A stretch of DNA of 64,000 nt, taken from NCBI GenBank assembly GCA_030849465.1, contig JARVLF010000006.1, positions 1 through 64,000 on the forward strand. The letters are read 5' to 3'. The notes below the pieces were generated by a model. It was given only the letters and a program-made list of their open reading frames with translations, was not told where the DNA came from and searched no databases. The number at the start of each line of letters is the position of its first letter. The first letter of the stretch is position 1. The position numbers and the translations under genes are program-made. Below are positions 38,469 to 49,759 of the stretch, one piece after another. This DNA is from Moesziomyces globuligerus (Eukaryota > Basidiomycota > Ustilaginomycetes > Ustilaginales > Ustilaginaceae).

Positions 38469-40106
38469 ATGTCCACATCAGCGGCCCAGGCCGGCTCTGC
38501 CCCGCCTCGCGAGCCTTCATCTCCCGGCGACAGCATCCACGAGGCCAAGCACGAATCCGTCGAGAGCCATGTCCAGGCCGACGACGACATCGACTCGCTC
38601 TCCCCTGAAGAGCGCGCGGCGCTCGAAAAGTCGCTCATTAAGAAGCTCGACTGGCAGATAGTGCCGCTCTGCTTGATGCTCTACCTCCTCTCCTTCTTGG
38701 ACAGGACAAATATCGGACAGGCACGTCTCAACGGCCTTGAGAAGGACCTCAACTTGAGCAAGGACGGTCGCGACTACCGTATCGCTCTCACCGTCCTCTA
38801 CGTTCCCTACATCGTCTTTGAGATCCCGTCCAACCTCGTCGTCAAGCGTCTCGGTCCCTCCCGCTGGATCCCTTTTCTCGTCGCTTCCTGGGGCCTCGTC
38901 TCCACCCTTCAAGGTCTGGTCACAAACAAGACCGGCCTCTACATCAACCGTGCATTCCTCGGTGCAACTGAAGCAGGCATTCTACCAGCCATTGCTTTGT
39001 ACCTCACCTTCTTTTACAAGAGGGAAGAGCTCGGCCTTCGTCAGGCCCTTTACTTCTCCGGTGCCTCGCTCTCCGGTACTTTCGGTGGTCTCCTCGCCAC
39101 AGCCATCGGCCTGATCAAGCGTCATCCAGGGGGCTGGGCCTGGATCTTCATCCTTGAGGGCATCTTCACCGTCCTGTTTGGTATCGCCTGCCTCTTCATC
39201 CTGCCCAACGACATCTCGAAGCTCTGGTGGGTCACGCCCAAGGAGCGAAAGCTCGCCTACGCTCGTATGGCACCACCCGTCACCACCACGGCTCGCGATG
39301 CCGAGGATGTAGTGCCCGACGTTGCCGCTACTGCAGAGAAGCGCGTGGCAGCTGTTGCGAACGAAGCCTCGCTCGAGTACACCGGCAAGTTTGTCCTTCA
39401 CGAGGTCAAGCGTACCTTTACCGACCCTGTCGTCCTGCTCTTTGCTGCCTCCGGCTACGCGTATGCGACGCTCCTCTATTCGTCCGCCTTCTTCAGCCCC
39501 ACCATCATCAAGTCGCTGGGTATTGCTAGGACCACTGCCGAGTCCCAGCTGCTCTCGGTCCCGCCCACCGCCGCTGCTTTCTTCGTCTCGGTCACCGCCG
39601 GCGTCCTTTCCGACCGATACAAGTGGCGCTGGCTCTTGATCGTCATCCTCATCCTCGTGTCCATCTCTGGTGTGGGTCTGGCCTACGGCTCCACCGTTGC
39701 TTCGCAGCGCTACGGTGGCATCATCCTGCTCTCGTGCGGCACCTACTCGATCCCCCCGCTTGGCATCAGCTGGATGCTCAACAACACTGCCGGCCTCTAC
39801 AAGCGCGCCACTGCGATCGCACTCTACATCGTCTTCACCAACAGCGGCGGTATCACCTCTACCTGGCTCTTCTACAACAATGAGGCTCCCCGATTCCGCC
39901 GTGGATTCCTCGTCAACCTCTGTCTCAACGTCGCCGCGCTCTTCCTCGTCTCGCTCGCCGAGCTCTACATGATCTGGGAGACCAAGCAGCGCAAGGCGGG
40001 CAAGCGCGACCACCGCGTCAACAAGCTCCGCGACCAGGGCTGGAGCGATGCCAAGATCCGCGAATACCTCGGCGACCAGCACCCAGAGTTCATGTACATG
40101 CTCTGA
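38469..40106 (+). CDS. MFS transporter, anion:cation symporter (Dal5/Tna1-like)
   Basis: A 545-residue plasma-membrane permease with about 12 membrane segments. The first segment follows KKLDWQIVPLCLMLYLLSFLDRTNIGQARLNGL, split here as KKLDWQIVPL and LDRTNIGQARL, a signature of the allantoate/nicotinate/phthalate symporter group. Other family marks are YIVFEIPSNLV, GATEAGILPA, GWAWIFILEG and the central cytoplasmic loop at about residues 255-310. The C-terminus ends in a short basic tail with a YLGDQHPEFMY motif that recurs in this family. The substrate cannot be predicted from sequence; candidates are carboxylate vitamins or allantoate. There are no introns. Confidence 0.88.
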   Translation: MSTSAAQAGSAPPREPSSPGDSIHEAKHESVESHVQADDDIDSLSPEERAALEKSLIKKLDWQIVPLCLMLYLLSFLDRTNIGQARLNGLEKDLNLSKDGRDYRIALTVLYVPYIVFEIPSNLVVKRLGPSRWIPFLVASWGLVSTLQGLVTNKTGLYINRAFLGATEAGILPAIALYLTFFYKREELGLRQALYFSGASLSGTFGGLLATAIGLIKRHPGGWAWIFILEGIFTVLFGIACLFILPNDISKLWWVTPKERKLAYARMAPPVTTTARDAEDVVPDVAATAEKRVAAVANEASLEYTGKFVLHEVKRTFTDPVVLLFAASGYAYATLLYSSAFFSPTIIKSLGIARTTAESQLLSVPPTAAAFFVSVTAGVLSDRYKWRWLLIVILILVSISGVGLAYGSTVASQRYGGIILLSCGTYSIPPLGISWMLNNTAGLYKRATAIALYIVFTNSGGITSTWLFYNNEAPRFRRGFLVNLCLNVAALFLVSLAELYMIWETKQRKAGKRDHRVNKLRDQGWSDAKIREYLGDQHPEFMYML

Positions 40107-40555
40107 TCCCTCTCAATGTAGTAGTACCCGTTTGTCACCCTGCTATCTCGAATCGCCGTGCGTAATCCGAAGCGCACCGTTCGAATTCCCCGCTTCACTT
40201 CCGTACGTCCGTGGTACGTTTGGCCGTGCGTCCGAGTCATTTCGAGCGGCTTCATAGGCCGGCGTGCAAAAGCGGGGGCAAGCTGAGCCACGGGGAGGGT
40301 CGCGAAGCCTGACGACGCTGTGCAGGCGTGCGGCCCAGGCGGTGAGCGCCGCGGAGGTAGCAAAGGACGTAGAGTAATTCAGGGCAACATGTTTTACCGC
40401 GGCCGAAATTTATTTACTGCGCTTGACAGACGGCGGGCTGAGTCGAATACCGCAATCCGAGCTTTAAATTTAAACTTGGCCTTCTTCCGACGCCCGGATG
40501 CTTGCCTTTGCTCCACCAACCGCCATCTCCATCCGCCGAGTGCTTCCCCATCACA
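40107..40555. other. Intergenic, MFS 3' flank to ITPase promoter
   Basis: About 450 bp. It includes an A/T-rich palindromic stretch (GCTTTAAATTTAAAC near 40460) about 90 bp upstream of the ITPase start, which may be a promoter element. No gene. Confidence 0.5.
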
Positions 40556-41146
40556 ATGTCGAAGCCAACGCTGACATTCGTCACTGGAAATGCAAACAAG
40601 CTGCGCGAGGTGCAGCAGATCTTTGCCCTCTCGCCCAACTTCCCCTACGAGCTCACCAACCGCGATCTGGACCTGCCCGAGATCCAGGGCACCACGCGCG
40701 AGGTCGCCCAGGCCAAGTGTGCCGCCGCCGCCAAGGCGCTCGACGGACCATGCATCACCGAGGATACCGCGCTGGGCTTTCGTGCCTACGGTGGCCTGCC
40801 CGGTCCGTACATCAAGGACTTCATGAAGACCATCGGCCACGACGGCCTCAACAGGATGCTCGACGGCTTCGCAGACAGGACCGCCGATGCCATCTGCACC
40901 TTTGCATACTGCGCTGGCCCGGGTCAGCCGGTACAGCTGTTCGAGGGAAAGACGGAGGGAACCGTGGTGCCAGCACGCGGCCCTACGCATTTTGGCTGGG
41001 ACCCCATCCTCGAGATCAAGGGCACCGGTCTGACTTACGCCGAGATGGACCCGAAGCAGAAGAACTCGCTCTCGCACAGGTATAAGGCTCTCGCTCTGCT
41101 CCAGCAGCACCTCTTGCAGCTGTCTGATGCCTCCAATCAAGTCTGA
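40556..41146 (+). CDS. HAM1: Inosine triphosphate pyrophosphatase (HAM1/ITPA)
   Basis: A 196-residue cytosolic enzyme that hydrolyses ITP, dITP and XTP to monophosphates, keeping deaminated purines out of nucleic acids. Start motif [13 protein letters not shown], then [27 protein letters not shown] and FGWDPI, followed by [16 protein letters not shown], all conserved for the family. The length is typical (about 190). The ATG at 40556 sits in CACAATGTC and directly precedes the conserved start; an upstream in-frame ATG at 40502 adds only unconserved residues. Confidence 0.95.
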   Translation: MSKPTLTFVTGNANKLREVQQIFALSPNFPYELTNRDLDLPEIQGTTREVAQAKCAAAAKALDGPCITEDTALGFRAYGGLPGPYIKDFMKTIGHDGLNRMLDGFADRTADAICTFAYCAGPGQPVQLFEGKTEGTVVPARGPTHFGWDPILEIKGTGLTYAEMDPKQKNSLSHRYKALALLQQHLLQLSDASNQV

Positions 41147-41277
41147 AGGTGACGATCATCTCAAAAAAAGCTGCGCATATACCATCGAACCGCATCGGAT
41201 CAACACGCTCTTGCCACAGTCGCCGTAATTTTGCTTTGCAATAGATTCATTCTTTAAAGGGACTCGAAGGATCGAGC

Positions 41278-42147
41278 TTAAAGGCCAAGGGCCTGAGCCG
41301 AGGAGACGAGGCCAGTGGAGAGATCGGGCAGGGCAACGGCGAAGGGGACGGTGCCAGTGGCGAGCTGGATGCCGGCAAAGTCGTCGAACGACCTGGCGTA
41401 GGCGAGCTCCTTGGCAAGGTCGCCGACACCGTTGGAGGCCGGGAGGGGCGCAAACTGGAGGGTGCTGAGGGTGCCGAAAGCGTTGCCCGACTTGTCGAAG
41501 AAGCCGCTGCCACTGTCGCCGGGGATGCCGGGGGTGAGGGTGGCGACGTTGTGCGACCAGCCCTCGCCCTCGTCCTGGATGTTGACGCCGTACTTGGGGC
41601 TGAGCAGCGTCACGCCGCCACGGAGGATCGAGTTGCCGTAGCTGTACACCTGCTCGAGGTTGCCGAGGCCACTGGAACGCAGGCCGTTGGGTCCGCCAAA
41701 GGTGGGGACGGTGGGGTTGACCTTGTCGTGGTCCGCAGGGTCGATGAGGACGAGAGCAAAGTCGTTGTAGGCGCACGCGTTGACGTCGGTCTCACCGCGC
41801 TGCTGCATGCGCTGCCAGGACGAGTAGGCCAGGGTACCCGGCCTGGAGGCGCCCGTGATCTGAACCTGCGTGCCCTCGGGCAGCGAGGTGGAGCTGCAGC
41901 CGTCGGTCTCGGTCGACTCGCCGGTGCTGGCGCAGTGCGCGGCCTGGCCAATGTAAATGTTGTCGCCATTGTAGAAGATGAAGTTCGAGGTACAGCTGCC
42001 AGCCGTGTTGGTGTTGACGCCGGGGTGGACCGTCGCAGTGCTGCGGTCTGCCCAGGTGGGTGCGCGCTTGGTGAGCAAGGGAGAACCGGCGACGGTCGAG
42101 GCAGCTGCGAGCAGCGAGACGAGAGCCTTCATCGAGGTGGACATCAT
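41278..42147 (-). CDS. Secreted trypsin-like serine protease
   Basis: 289 residues. Signal peptide (VSLLAAASTVAGSP), then a dibasic LTKR that could be a Kex2 site releasing a short propeptide. The chymotrypsin-fold triad can be read as H in IGQAAHCA, D in YNDFALVLID and S in GDSGSGFF. Cysteines are placed for two or three disulfides. The size suits a secreted S1-like protease acting outside the cell; the family is present in plant-associated smuts and other fungi. There are no introns. Upstream on the minus strand is a TATA box. Confidence 0.82.
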   Translation of the reverse strand: MMSTSMKALVSLLAAASTVAGSPLLTKRAPTWADRSTATVHPGVNTNTAGSCTSNFIFYNGDNIYIGQAAHCASTGESTETDGCSSTSLPEGTQVQITGASRPGTLAYSSWQRMQQRGETDVNACAYNDFALVLIDPADHDKVNPTVPTFGGPNGLRSSGLGNLEQVYSYGNSILRGGVTLLSPKYGVNIQDEGEGWSHNVATLTPGIPGDSGSGFFDKSGNAFGTLSTLQFAPLPASNGVGDLAKELAYARSFDDFAGIQLATGTVPFAVALPDLSTGLVSSAQALGL

Positions 42148-43982
42148 CTTGCTTGTAGTCTAGGGCTTCGGAAAGGTCTGAGCTGTGAAGAGCGTGGGAA
42201 TAGAGGGAGATGCTTTGTATGGACGTGATGGGAGGACTGATGCTCGAGGCAGACTCTCCCTTATATTCTTCCGAGCCCTCCTGCTCCCCTGTGAATGGCC
42301 AAGTCAGACCTGTTTGTGAATCCTCTGCATGATCTGGAGACGAGCCCCGAGATGCAGCACTGAGGGAGCTCGAGCCGGTACTTGCGCTGATTGCGCTGAA
42401 AGTGGGGCAGGAATCGAAGTTGCGCTCGGTTCGAAGCGTGCGGGCGGTGCTGATCTAGCGAGGCCGAGTTCTTGCATGGCTACGTTGCATGGGATCTGAC
42501 CAGCCAAGAAGTGCGGATATCGTCACGCCGGTCAATCGAAGGCGGCAGTGGATCAAGCGCATGCGAAGCGTTTGCGATCGCCGAGGGTCCTGCCTACTCT
42601 TCCAAAGCTGCGGTTATGCATATTGAAGCCGTCAGAAGCCCTCGTGGTCCTCTGTTTCTGCGCTAGACCTTCCCACAACGCTTCTACGACACGGCCAGTG
42701 AGAAGGCGCCTTACGCTCGACCCTTCCGACTCCTCTGCTGCCTCTGCGGCCTGTCAAGCTTGCGCGCGACCCGACCAAGGAAGCCGACAGGGGCACAGAG
42801 TGGGGACGGGGTAAAAAATGTTGGTTTGATAACGTTGCCAAGAAACGTCTGCAGCTCGGCTTGGCGCAAGCGGTCGGCTCGGCTGTCCATCAGCGCGCAC
42901 ACGCGAGGAGGGTATGGGAACGTCGAGCAGCGCCCCAAAAGCGAGGGCAGCAGATGGCGATGTCGGGATGGAAGCCCGTTTTGGATTTCGTTGCCGACTA
43001 TCTTTCACGCGGGTCCGCCTCCATGGGTCCATGAGTGGCCGGCCAAACAAAGGAAGACGCGGGGTCAAGCGCACTTGATGCCGCCGCCTTTTCCATGCTC
43101 CCAGTCTTTGTTCCATGCAGCTGCCTGAAGAGCAAGAGCATGGTGTCAGCCGACGCAGCGGTTGTGCGTTACCCCGCACCGCTCGAGTGGTTCCTATCTC
43201 GCATATCCGTCGCGGTTAAGCACGCTCTAGCTCGTTGCGGTTCGTGGTCCGCGACTCAGCTCCGCTCGGCGCTGTCCTCGCCGGAGCTAACACGCTCTTG
43301 GCACCGAGTTGTCCGACCTTCTCTGATTTACCAGTGCTGATACACTGGCACAATCGTGACGGCGAGCACCTCGTGGAATCTCCCGCGAGTCCATGTGGCC
43401 GCGCTAGTGAGACGTTCAGCATCGGAAGACACCCTGCCGAATGTCTGCCCAAGATCTACCGAGCGTGAGTGAGATACGGAGATCTGAGAACACGGGCCAC
43501 GAGGTGTGTAGGAAGACTGGCCCCGATTATCGGGGAGCCTTCTCTGCCGATCGGACATGATCGGCCAAATTCCCGCTCGCTGCTGCTGGATGAAAGTGGG
43601 GTCGAACTTTCGACCGCTGCGAAGTCGAGTGGCGTGGGGAAGTCGGAGGAAAGCGCGTCGAGCTTGGACCCACTCGGGCCAGCCGGCGCTTCGGAAAACT
43701 TACCGATTTCGCTTTTGCGGAGGCACCGACGGATGCGAGAAGAGCCATTTGCGCCGTCGAGTGCCGAATCCACTCGAGTCAGCTCAGTTTTCCCACCACC
43801 AAATCTACGGCCAACTGCTCTGCTCTTCCGGATCACCCGCGCTTCTCGCAGCTTCGAGCAGCACATCCGTCGTCACGCTACGGTCACGCCCGTGCCAGGT
43901 GTGCTGAGCTGCCGCGCGTCAGGTGATCTGCGCCCCATACGCACTTGATCAGAGCCAAGCTCTGCGGTCGTCGACGCCCACG
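42148..43982. other. Intergenic, divergent protease and arrestin-like promoters
   Basis: About 1.8 kb. Apart from the TATA box and leaders I see no gene; ORFs of 80-160 codons on both strands between 42750 and 43950 have no recognisable features. Confidence 0.5.
42259..42265 (-). promoter_or_regulatory. TATA box of the trypsin-like protease gene
   Basis: TATAAGG on the minus strand about 112 bp upstream of the start codon at 42147. The spacing fits a short 5' UTR. Confidence 0.6.
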
Positions 43983-45881
43983 ATGGACCTCAAGATCCTC
44001 AGCACCACGGTCAACGACATCTTCCTCAGTCCGCAGGTGCGCTCCGAAAACGAAACGCCCGAAGAAGCCGAGCCGGCCATCGTCCAGGTCATCGTCCAGC
44101 TCAGCATCCCGGCCGGCTACAATCCGCCCTCGAAGCTGCTCAACCTCACCGCGAGCCTCGTCGGCTACGAGTCCATCGGCTTTCCCAAAGGCGGCTTCGA
44201 GCAGAACCAGCCGTACTACAACAAGAAGAACATCGCTTCGGCCACCGACCTCAAGCTCGAGGCCGGCTCGATATACCAGTTTGACGTCTCCTTCAGCGTC
44301 GACCACAGCACGGCTCCCTACCAACGATGCAAGTACGGCAGGCACCACCAGAAGGTGCAGGTCAAGGCGACCTTCCCGGGCCTGCTGGGCAAGAAGACGC
44401 TCGTCGCTGAGAAGAACCTCTTCTTCATCCAGACCGTCGCCGCCAATGGTTTCCTCCCCTACTACCACGTGCATCGCGGTGCAGAGGAGGCGCTCGGTCC
44501 CATCTTCCTCGGCGTGCGCACGCAGCATCTGACCGTAGGAGGCTATCTCCGCATCACCTTCTCGCTCGACAGCCCGAGTCCGACGCTCCAGCTCCACTCG
44601 CTCAAGCTCGCGCTGTTGCAGCAGACCACGCTCAAGTCGCGCGTGCGTCGCAGCTACATGGAGCTGCCGCCGGCGGAACGATTCGGATTCTTCGAAGCGG
44701 GCCCGGAGGAACTCAAGAGGTGCCTTCAAGAGTCGGGCGAGGATGGTCCGCTCGACGGCCTGCTCGCGCTCGCCCAGGAACAGCAGCAGCAGCAACTGCG
44801 CCAGGAAGCCGGCAGCTCGAGCTCCACGTCGAATCCCTCGGCCCTCTCGTCGCACAAGGTCGGGCAGTGCAACTGGATCGCGCGCATCCCCAACGACTCG
44901 GAGGCGCGTGCGTCGACGCTACCGGGCAGCGACTGTGCCATCGGCATGGCGCACGCGCTCGAGCTCACCATCCAGTACTCGGATCCGGCGCTGGGCAATT
45001 CGGACGTGCGCACGTACCGCAGCTCGTGGGGGCTCATCCTGCCGTCGTGCGCATGCCGGTGGCAGTCGATGCGGCTGCCGTCGTACACGCCCGAAGACGC
45101 CAATCCGGTGCCCAAGATCTCGCGCGACTTTTGGGCGGGGCGCAACGAGCACGAGTCGTTCACGCAGTGCGTCTGCGGCGAGGAGCTCGAGCATCTGCTC
45201 GAGATGGAGCAGCAGGCAGCGAGCGAGAGCGAGATCCAGGCCTCGTCCGAGCTCTGGCGCGACATGCTCAGCCACCGCCTCCAGCAGCGTCTGCTGCGCA
45301 ACGGCTTTGGTGCACGCAGCTCGTCGTCTTCGCCGGCGCTCTCGCGCATCGTATCCCGCCGAGGCAGTTTCGACGAGCCTTCGGCCGGTGCGGCAGCAGC
45401 TCCGGGTGGAGCGGCGTCGAGCTCGATATCGAGGGACCGGGGACGACAGGGAAGAACTCCGCCATCGGGACCGACGCGGTCGAATTCGTCGAGCTATCCG
45501 GCGCCAGATGCAGCACCGATGGGTGAGGGGGTGCGGTTCGGACTGATCGAGGCGGAGGACGAGATCGAGTTTGAGATGCAGGCGCGCGAGGTGCTGCACG
45601 ACCTGCATCTGGATCCGGCCGACTACGAGCGCGAGTGGGATCGGCTCAACGACCTGAGGATGCGCAGGAACAAGGCGCGCAACGAGTACACCTCGGTGCC
45701 CGCCCAGGCGGCCGAGGAGAGACGCCAGCGATCGCTCTCGGCGAATCCGGCGCTGCGCCTCTTCCAAAAACGATCGGCGAGCAGCAACAACAGCCGCAAC
45801 AACAGCCGTCCCTCGACTCCACCCAGTCCTCACGTCGCGCTCGACAGCATGAACGAGCTCAGCATCGACGAGAAACCCTAG
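43983..45881 (+). CDS. Arrestin-like fold protein, function unknown
   Basis: 632 residues from ATG 43983 (CCCACGATGGAC). The N-terminal 260 residues look like beta-sandwich sequence: alternating hydrophobic strands, YQFDVSFSVDHS, QVKATFPGLLGKK, and LRITFSLDSPSPTLQLHSLKLALLQ split by turns, suggesting an arrestin-like N-domain. The second half contains a strand-rich block (residues about 300-370, LELTIQYSD) and then a Gln- and Ser-rich disordered tail with repeated RXRS motifs. PPxY motifs typical of yeast arrestin adaptors were not seen. The assignment is by pattern only and could be wrong. There are no introns. Confidence 0.55.
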   Translation: MDLKILSTTVNDIFLSPQVRSENETPEEAEPAIVQVIVQLSIPAGYNPPSKLLNLTASLVGYESIGFPKGGFEQNQPYYNKKNIASATDLKLEAGSIYQFDVSFSVDHSTAPYQRCKYGRHHQKVQVKATFPGLLGKKTLVAEKNLFFIQTVAANGFLPYYHVHRGAEEALGPIFLGVRTQHLTVGGYLRITFSLDSPSPTLQLHSLKLALLQQTTLKSRVRRSYMELPPAERFGFFEAGPEELKRCLQESGEDGPLDGLLALAQEQQQQQLRQEAGSSSSTSNPSALSSHKVGQCNWIARIPNDSEARASTLPGSDCAIGMAHALELTIQYSDPALGNSDVRTYRSSWGLILPSCACRWQSMRLPSYTPEDANPVPKISRDFWAGRNEHESFTQCVCGEELEHLLEMEQQAASESEIQASSELWRDMLSHRLQQRLLRNGFGARSSSSSPALSRIVSRRGSFDEPSAGAAAAPGGAASSSISRDRGRQGRTPPSGPTRSNSSSYPAPDAAPMGEGVRFGLIEAEDEIEFEMQAREVLHDLHLDPADYEREWDRLNDLRMRRNKARNEYTSVPAQAAEERRQRSLSANPALRLFQKRSASSNNSRNNSRPSTPPSPHVALDSMNELSIDEKP

Positions 45882-45984
45882 TCGCCTCCCTCGCTCTGCA
45901 TCTCTTGTTGTTTCTGTAATTGTACCGATTGCATGCGCTGATTTCGAGTGACAAGGACTCTCTGAAGCCAAGGGACGATGGTGC

Positions 45985-46957
45985 TTAGGCGGAGGCGGGC
46001 TGGGCGGATTGATCCTTGATGTATTTGTTGGCCCATTCGATAAAGGCGGGGACGTCGTGGGCGATTTCGCCGGGCATGGCCATTTCCTGCATCATGGTGG
46101 GGATGCGACCGCGCGTGTCGGACTGGACGGCCATCTTCCAGTCGACGAGCTTGGCGGCGGCGTCGTGAGCGGGTGCTTCCGAGATGGCTTCGAACGAGGC
46201 GTAGACGGCGCGCACCTTGGGCGGTTCTGCGGGCACTTGGGGATGCTCGACGGGGAACTGGAGCACGACAAACGAGCGGTAGGCTAGATCGGCAGACGAA
46301 GAGGGGGGCTCGAGGGTGCGCTGTGGATCGCGGATCCATGCGAGCGTGGCCGCTTCGTGGTCGGGCGAAAACGGCTCCGCGTGGGGCGGCAGGTCGATGG
46401 TCAAGAGCATCTGCACAAAGTCTCGATCCGCCGTGACGATGGGCAGCTTGTCTGTCCAGTGCAGAAGACATGAGCATCAGCAACGGCGCACTTTGGAAAG
46501 ATTGACGCCTTTGGTGGAGGGGGGGAAACTTACATGCGTTGTGCCAGATCTCTGCCTCGTCAGGCTTGACCTTGGCGACGCAGTCGGTGAGGGTGATGTC
46601 TGTGATGTAGAGCTTCTCCATGAGCGTGTGGTTGAGGCGGATGTATTTTCGAAAGTCGTCGTACGACAGTCCGCAGTCTGGGGCATGCTGGGACTCGCGG
46701 AGATGCCAACCCTTCTTGGCGAGCTGCGAGACCTGGCTGGGCAAGACCTTGCACTGCACGTTGCCGCCCACGGCGGTGTGGAATGCCTTTGTCTTCTTCC
46801 AGTCGCGCGTCTCGCGCACGAAGCTGAACGCAGCGGAGAGGTAGTGCGCGATGAACTCGGCGTACTCGGGAGTGCCGTCGGCCGGAATGGACGCAAAGGG
46901 GATCTCGACGGCTGCAAACGGCGCCAAGCCAGCTGCGGTGCCGTTGGCCTCTCCCAT
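45985..46957 (-). CDS. DUF3074 (START-like) protein
   Basis: Two exons, 46534-46957 and 45985-46451, giving 296 aa. The 82-nt intron has donor GTAAGT and acceptor GACAG and restores the phase (..NAYKLP..). The fungal DUF3074 fold is related to START lipid-binding domains. Family marks include EAEIWHNAYKLPIVTADRDF, read across the splice, then SFVVLQFPVEHP, VRAVYASFEAI, and the final PTMMQEMAMPGEIAHDVPAF. The last helix and lysine-rich end are typical. No ligand is known. It converges with the arrestin-like gene, about 100 bp between stops. Confidence 0.8.
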
Positions 46958-48201
46958 GATATGCTAGGTGTATGCGTGGTCGATGGTTCTATAGAGAAGC
47001 TGTAGCGCGGCTCTAGTTCGGCCTTGGGTGTAGGTGTATGGATGGAGAGGAGGGATGGTTGTGGTCGAGACGGAGCGGGCGATGCGGAGCGGGGAGGGTA
47101 AATCCAATGCGTGTGTCGGCGCGTGGGGTCTGTGCTGTGTGGAGGAATGTGAATTGTGAATGTGGTGTGATTCCGTCGCTCTGCTGCATGTGCGAGGCGA
47201 ATTTCGCGCCGCCGGCACGACGAGGGACCCTTTCAGAGCAGCTGCCGAGCGTGCTGTGATGCACCTGCGTCGAAAATAACACGGTGTGGAGCCCCCCTTG
47301 CCATTTGTGACTGCACCATCCAACTCGGGCCGAAACATGCCAGCAAGCGAGCGTCGCTCATCAGCATTGCGCACGAGTCGAGGACAATGCTGGTCGGGAC
47401 AAGGTTGCGCTTACGCTTGGCCATCGAAGCTCGAGTTGAAGGGCAAGCTCACGAGCGAAGATTCCAACAAGAACAAGCAAGAGTTCACTCGGAAGCTTTT
47501 TGAGCTACACGGCAGTCGGGGGTCGGATCGATCGGGAGAGCGCGTCTGACGATGCTCGATCGAGCGAGATGGGCTCTCGCTCGCCCATCTTTGGGGCGGT
47601 GGCCTTGGTCGCGGGGCGACTCGAGCAGTCTGCATCGCATACAGTGCTCGGAGCGGAGTGGGATTTGACAGTCGGGTCGGAGGTCTTTTAAGCGGGAAAA
47701 AGGCCAGACGCCGTGGTCCCGACTGCAGGATGGTTCGGGATCAGGCCATTCTACGCGCGCGCTGGCGTCAGGTCGTCTCGATCGTCGCGCGTATCGTCGC
47801 CACCTACTCGCGCCCACCAATGCTTTGTCGATGCCATCTCGACGGAGCAATGCGAAGGTAGTGGCGTCTGCTCGCAGTGGCGGAGAAACACGAGTATGTC
47901 CGTGAGTGGTCGACGCAGCATGGGCGGCATTGTGTGCGCAAAAAGAAGTGGCCACGCGAGACACGGGTGCATTGCGCTTTCGATGTACGGTGGTTCGCCG
48001 CAGGAGGACCCTACGCGCATCCAGCCTCGAGCGTCGTCGTTGGCAGTCTGGTCGAGATAGGATGATGCTCGCTCACCAAAGACGGAGCCTACGGCGCGTC
48101 CCGAGCGTCGGCGACAAATGGATCGGCTCCAATGCGAAAGCATAGGTGGGAGCCGCCTTGCTCATGAGGCCGAGCGAGGTCAGCTAAGCGCGGCGCAGGC
48201 T

Positions 48202-48225
48202 GCGAGCGAGCGAGCGAGCGAGCGA
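48202..48225. repeat. GAGC tetranucleotide microsatellite
   Basis: Six perfect units of the tetranucleotide GAGC (read as GCGA from the first base). Confidence 0.85.
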
Positions 48226-48970
48226 CGAGCGGTACTTGGCTTTTTCCCACGCGCCAGACCACTGGATTTGGGGGCAAGGGCAAGGGGGAGAGGCGAGGTT
48301 GAATTGGATGCAAGGTGTGCTCTTTTGCCTGCTCGTCCAGATCTGGCGCTGCATCCGCGTGGCCAGCATCTGTCGCTCGACCCCTGCTGATTCAGAGGGT
48401 GCAGCTGCGAAAAAAGGAGCGAAAAAAAAAAAGTTCGAACTGCATTTGCATCTCGTCTGCCCTGGCTGAAGCTGGCTGGCCCGCCCTGAGATCTCGCCAG
48501 TGCGCCACGCGCGTGGGTCGCTGCATCACAACAATGGTTTGGTGCTGCATGGTTGCTGTACAGTTGCTGCACAGTGGGCAGTAGCGCGCCAACCTAAAAT
48601 TAGGAGCCGTTTGCGCAGCGCGAAGGTTTGCCCCTTGCTTGGCTTGCGGGCTTGCGGGCATCTTGATCTCCGAGCGCCCATCGCATCGCTCCACGGTTAC
48701 GGAACGCGATCCGAAAGTTCAAGGTTGCCAAAGTGTGATGAAGCTGGCTCAGGGCGCGCCAGAGTCGAGGTTGGCTGCTTTCCGCTTGCGGCGACGGATG
48801 CATGTGCGCACGGAGGTGCCCAAAATCGGTTTGAACCCCGAACGCTGCAGCTTGCCAACTCCGGTCTCGACCCTCTGCGTTTGGGCCTTGGCCCTTTCCC
48901 GTGCGACCGCTTGGCAGCGCGGCTGAGCGGCTGAATGAATGCAACACTGCGCATCCACCGTGGCGCGTCC

Positions 48971-49005
48971 ACACCGCACCGCACCGCACCGCAGCGCAGC
49001 GCACC
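48971..49005. repeat. CGCAC/CGCAG pentanucleotide array
   Basis: About seven tandem 5-bp units, the last ones drifting from CGCAC to CGCAG. Confidence 0.8.
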
Positions 49006-49220
49006 GTCCTTTGTTGCTCTCTGCTCAGTCTCCGCTTCTCCGTTCCGCAGACGCAGCCAACCAGCGCCTCTTTCGGCCTTTTGGCTCCCACTGTTTCCCA
49101 CTGCTGTCCAGGAAGCCTGGCCACGACAGCTCGGCTGGAGCCACGCGGCATCCTACCCTTCCTCCAAAGCCTGCCTCGCTCCTCCGCTGCAATTCGCTTC
49201 ATCCCCCGCCACTCCGACTT

Positions 49221-49252
49221 TGCCTTGCCTCGCCTTGCCTCGCCTTGCCTCG
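49221..49252. repeat. CGCCTTGCCT decanucleotide array
   Basis: About three tandem 10-bp units in the pyrimidine-rich leader upstream of 49760. Confidence 0.8.
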
Positions 49253-49759
49253 ATCTGCACTGCCGCCCCTCCTTCTCTCTACCCCATTCACACTCCGTGC
49301 CCATCTACAGTCTCAGCCATCGCTCTCCATCGCACTCACCCTCAACTCCGTCGGACACGTCAAACACGCCCGCCCGCCCGCTCGCTCGCTGCGACAACAG
49401 CTGGCTGGCTCGCATTCTCCCCCAACCCTCCAGCCCAGCTTTGTTTGCGCATGCGCCTCGCTCGCTTACGCTAGTCCGACCCGTCGTCCCTTCTCACCTT
49501 TCTGAGTCCCTCCTCGACACCATCACTCCACGCTCGGCCATCGTCGCTCGAACTCACCTTCTTTTCATCCGCATCCACGCACCCTGCCACCGCCACCCGA
49601 CCTACTTCGTCTCTCGTCCTACCAGCCTCGACCAGCTCCAACCTCGCCATGACCGCAGTCTGACCCGGCTCCCAGCGCACTCCTCAATCGTTGCTCGATC
49701 TATGCGCATGCTCAGCTAGCTGCCCGATCACACGAGACCCTCGTCCTCCTTTCGTCGCC

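Larger units (their letters stand above)
46958..49759. other. Longest intergenic region, simple repeats and long leader
   Basis: About 2.8 kb. Simple repeats: GAGC units at 48202-48225, CGCAC/CGCAG units at 48971-49005 and TGCCTCGCCT units at 49221-49252. A pyrimidine-rich stretch of several hundred bases precedes the ATG at 49760, likely a long 5' leader. ORFs up to 272 codons are repeat-derived and lack homology. Confidence 0.5.

Noticed and set aside
38982..40082. 366-codon antisense ORF over the MFS transporter
   Set aside because: Shadow of a clearly coding frame; composition is an artefact of codon bias.
48600..49304. 234-codon minus-strand ORF in the intergenic region
   Set aside because: Derived from simple repeats and GC-rich leader; no recognisable protein.
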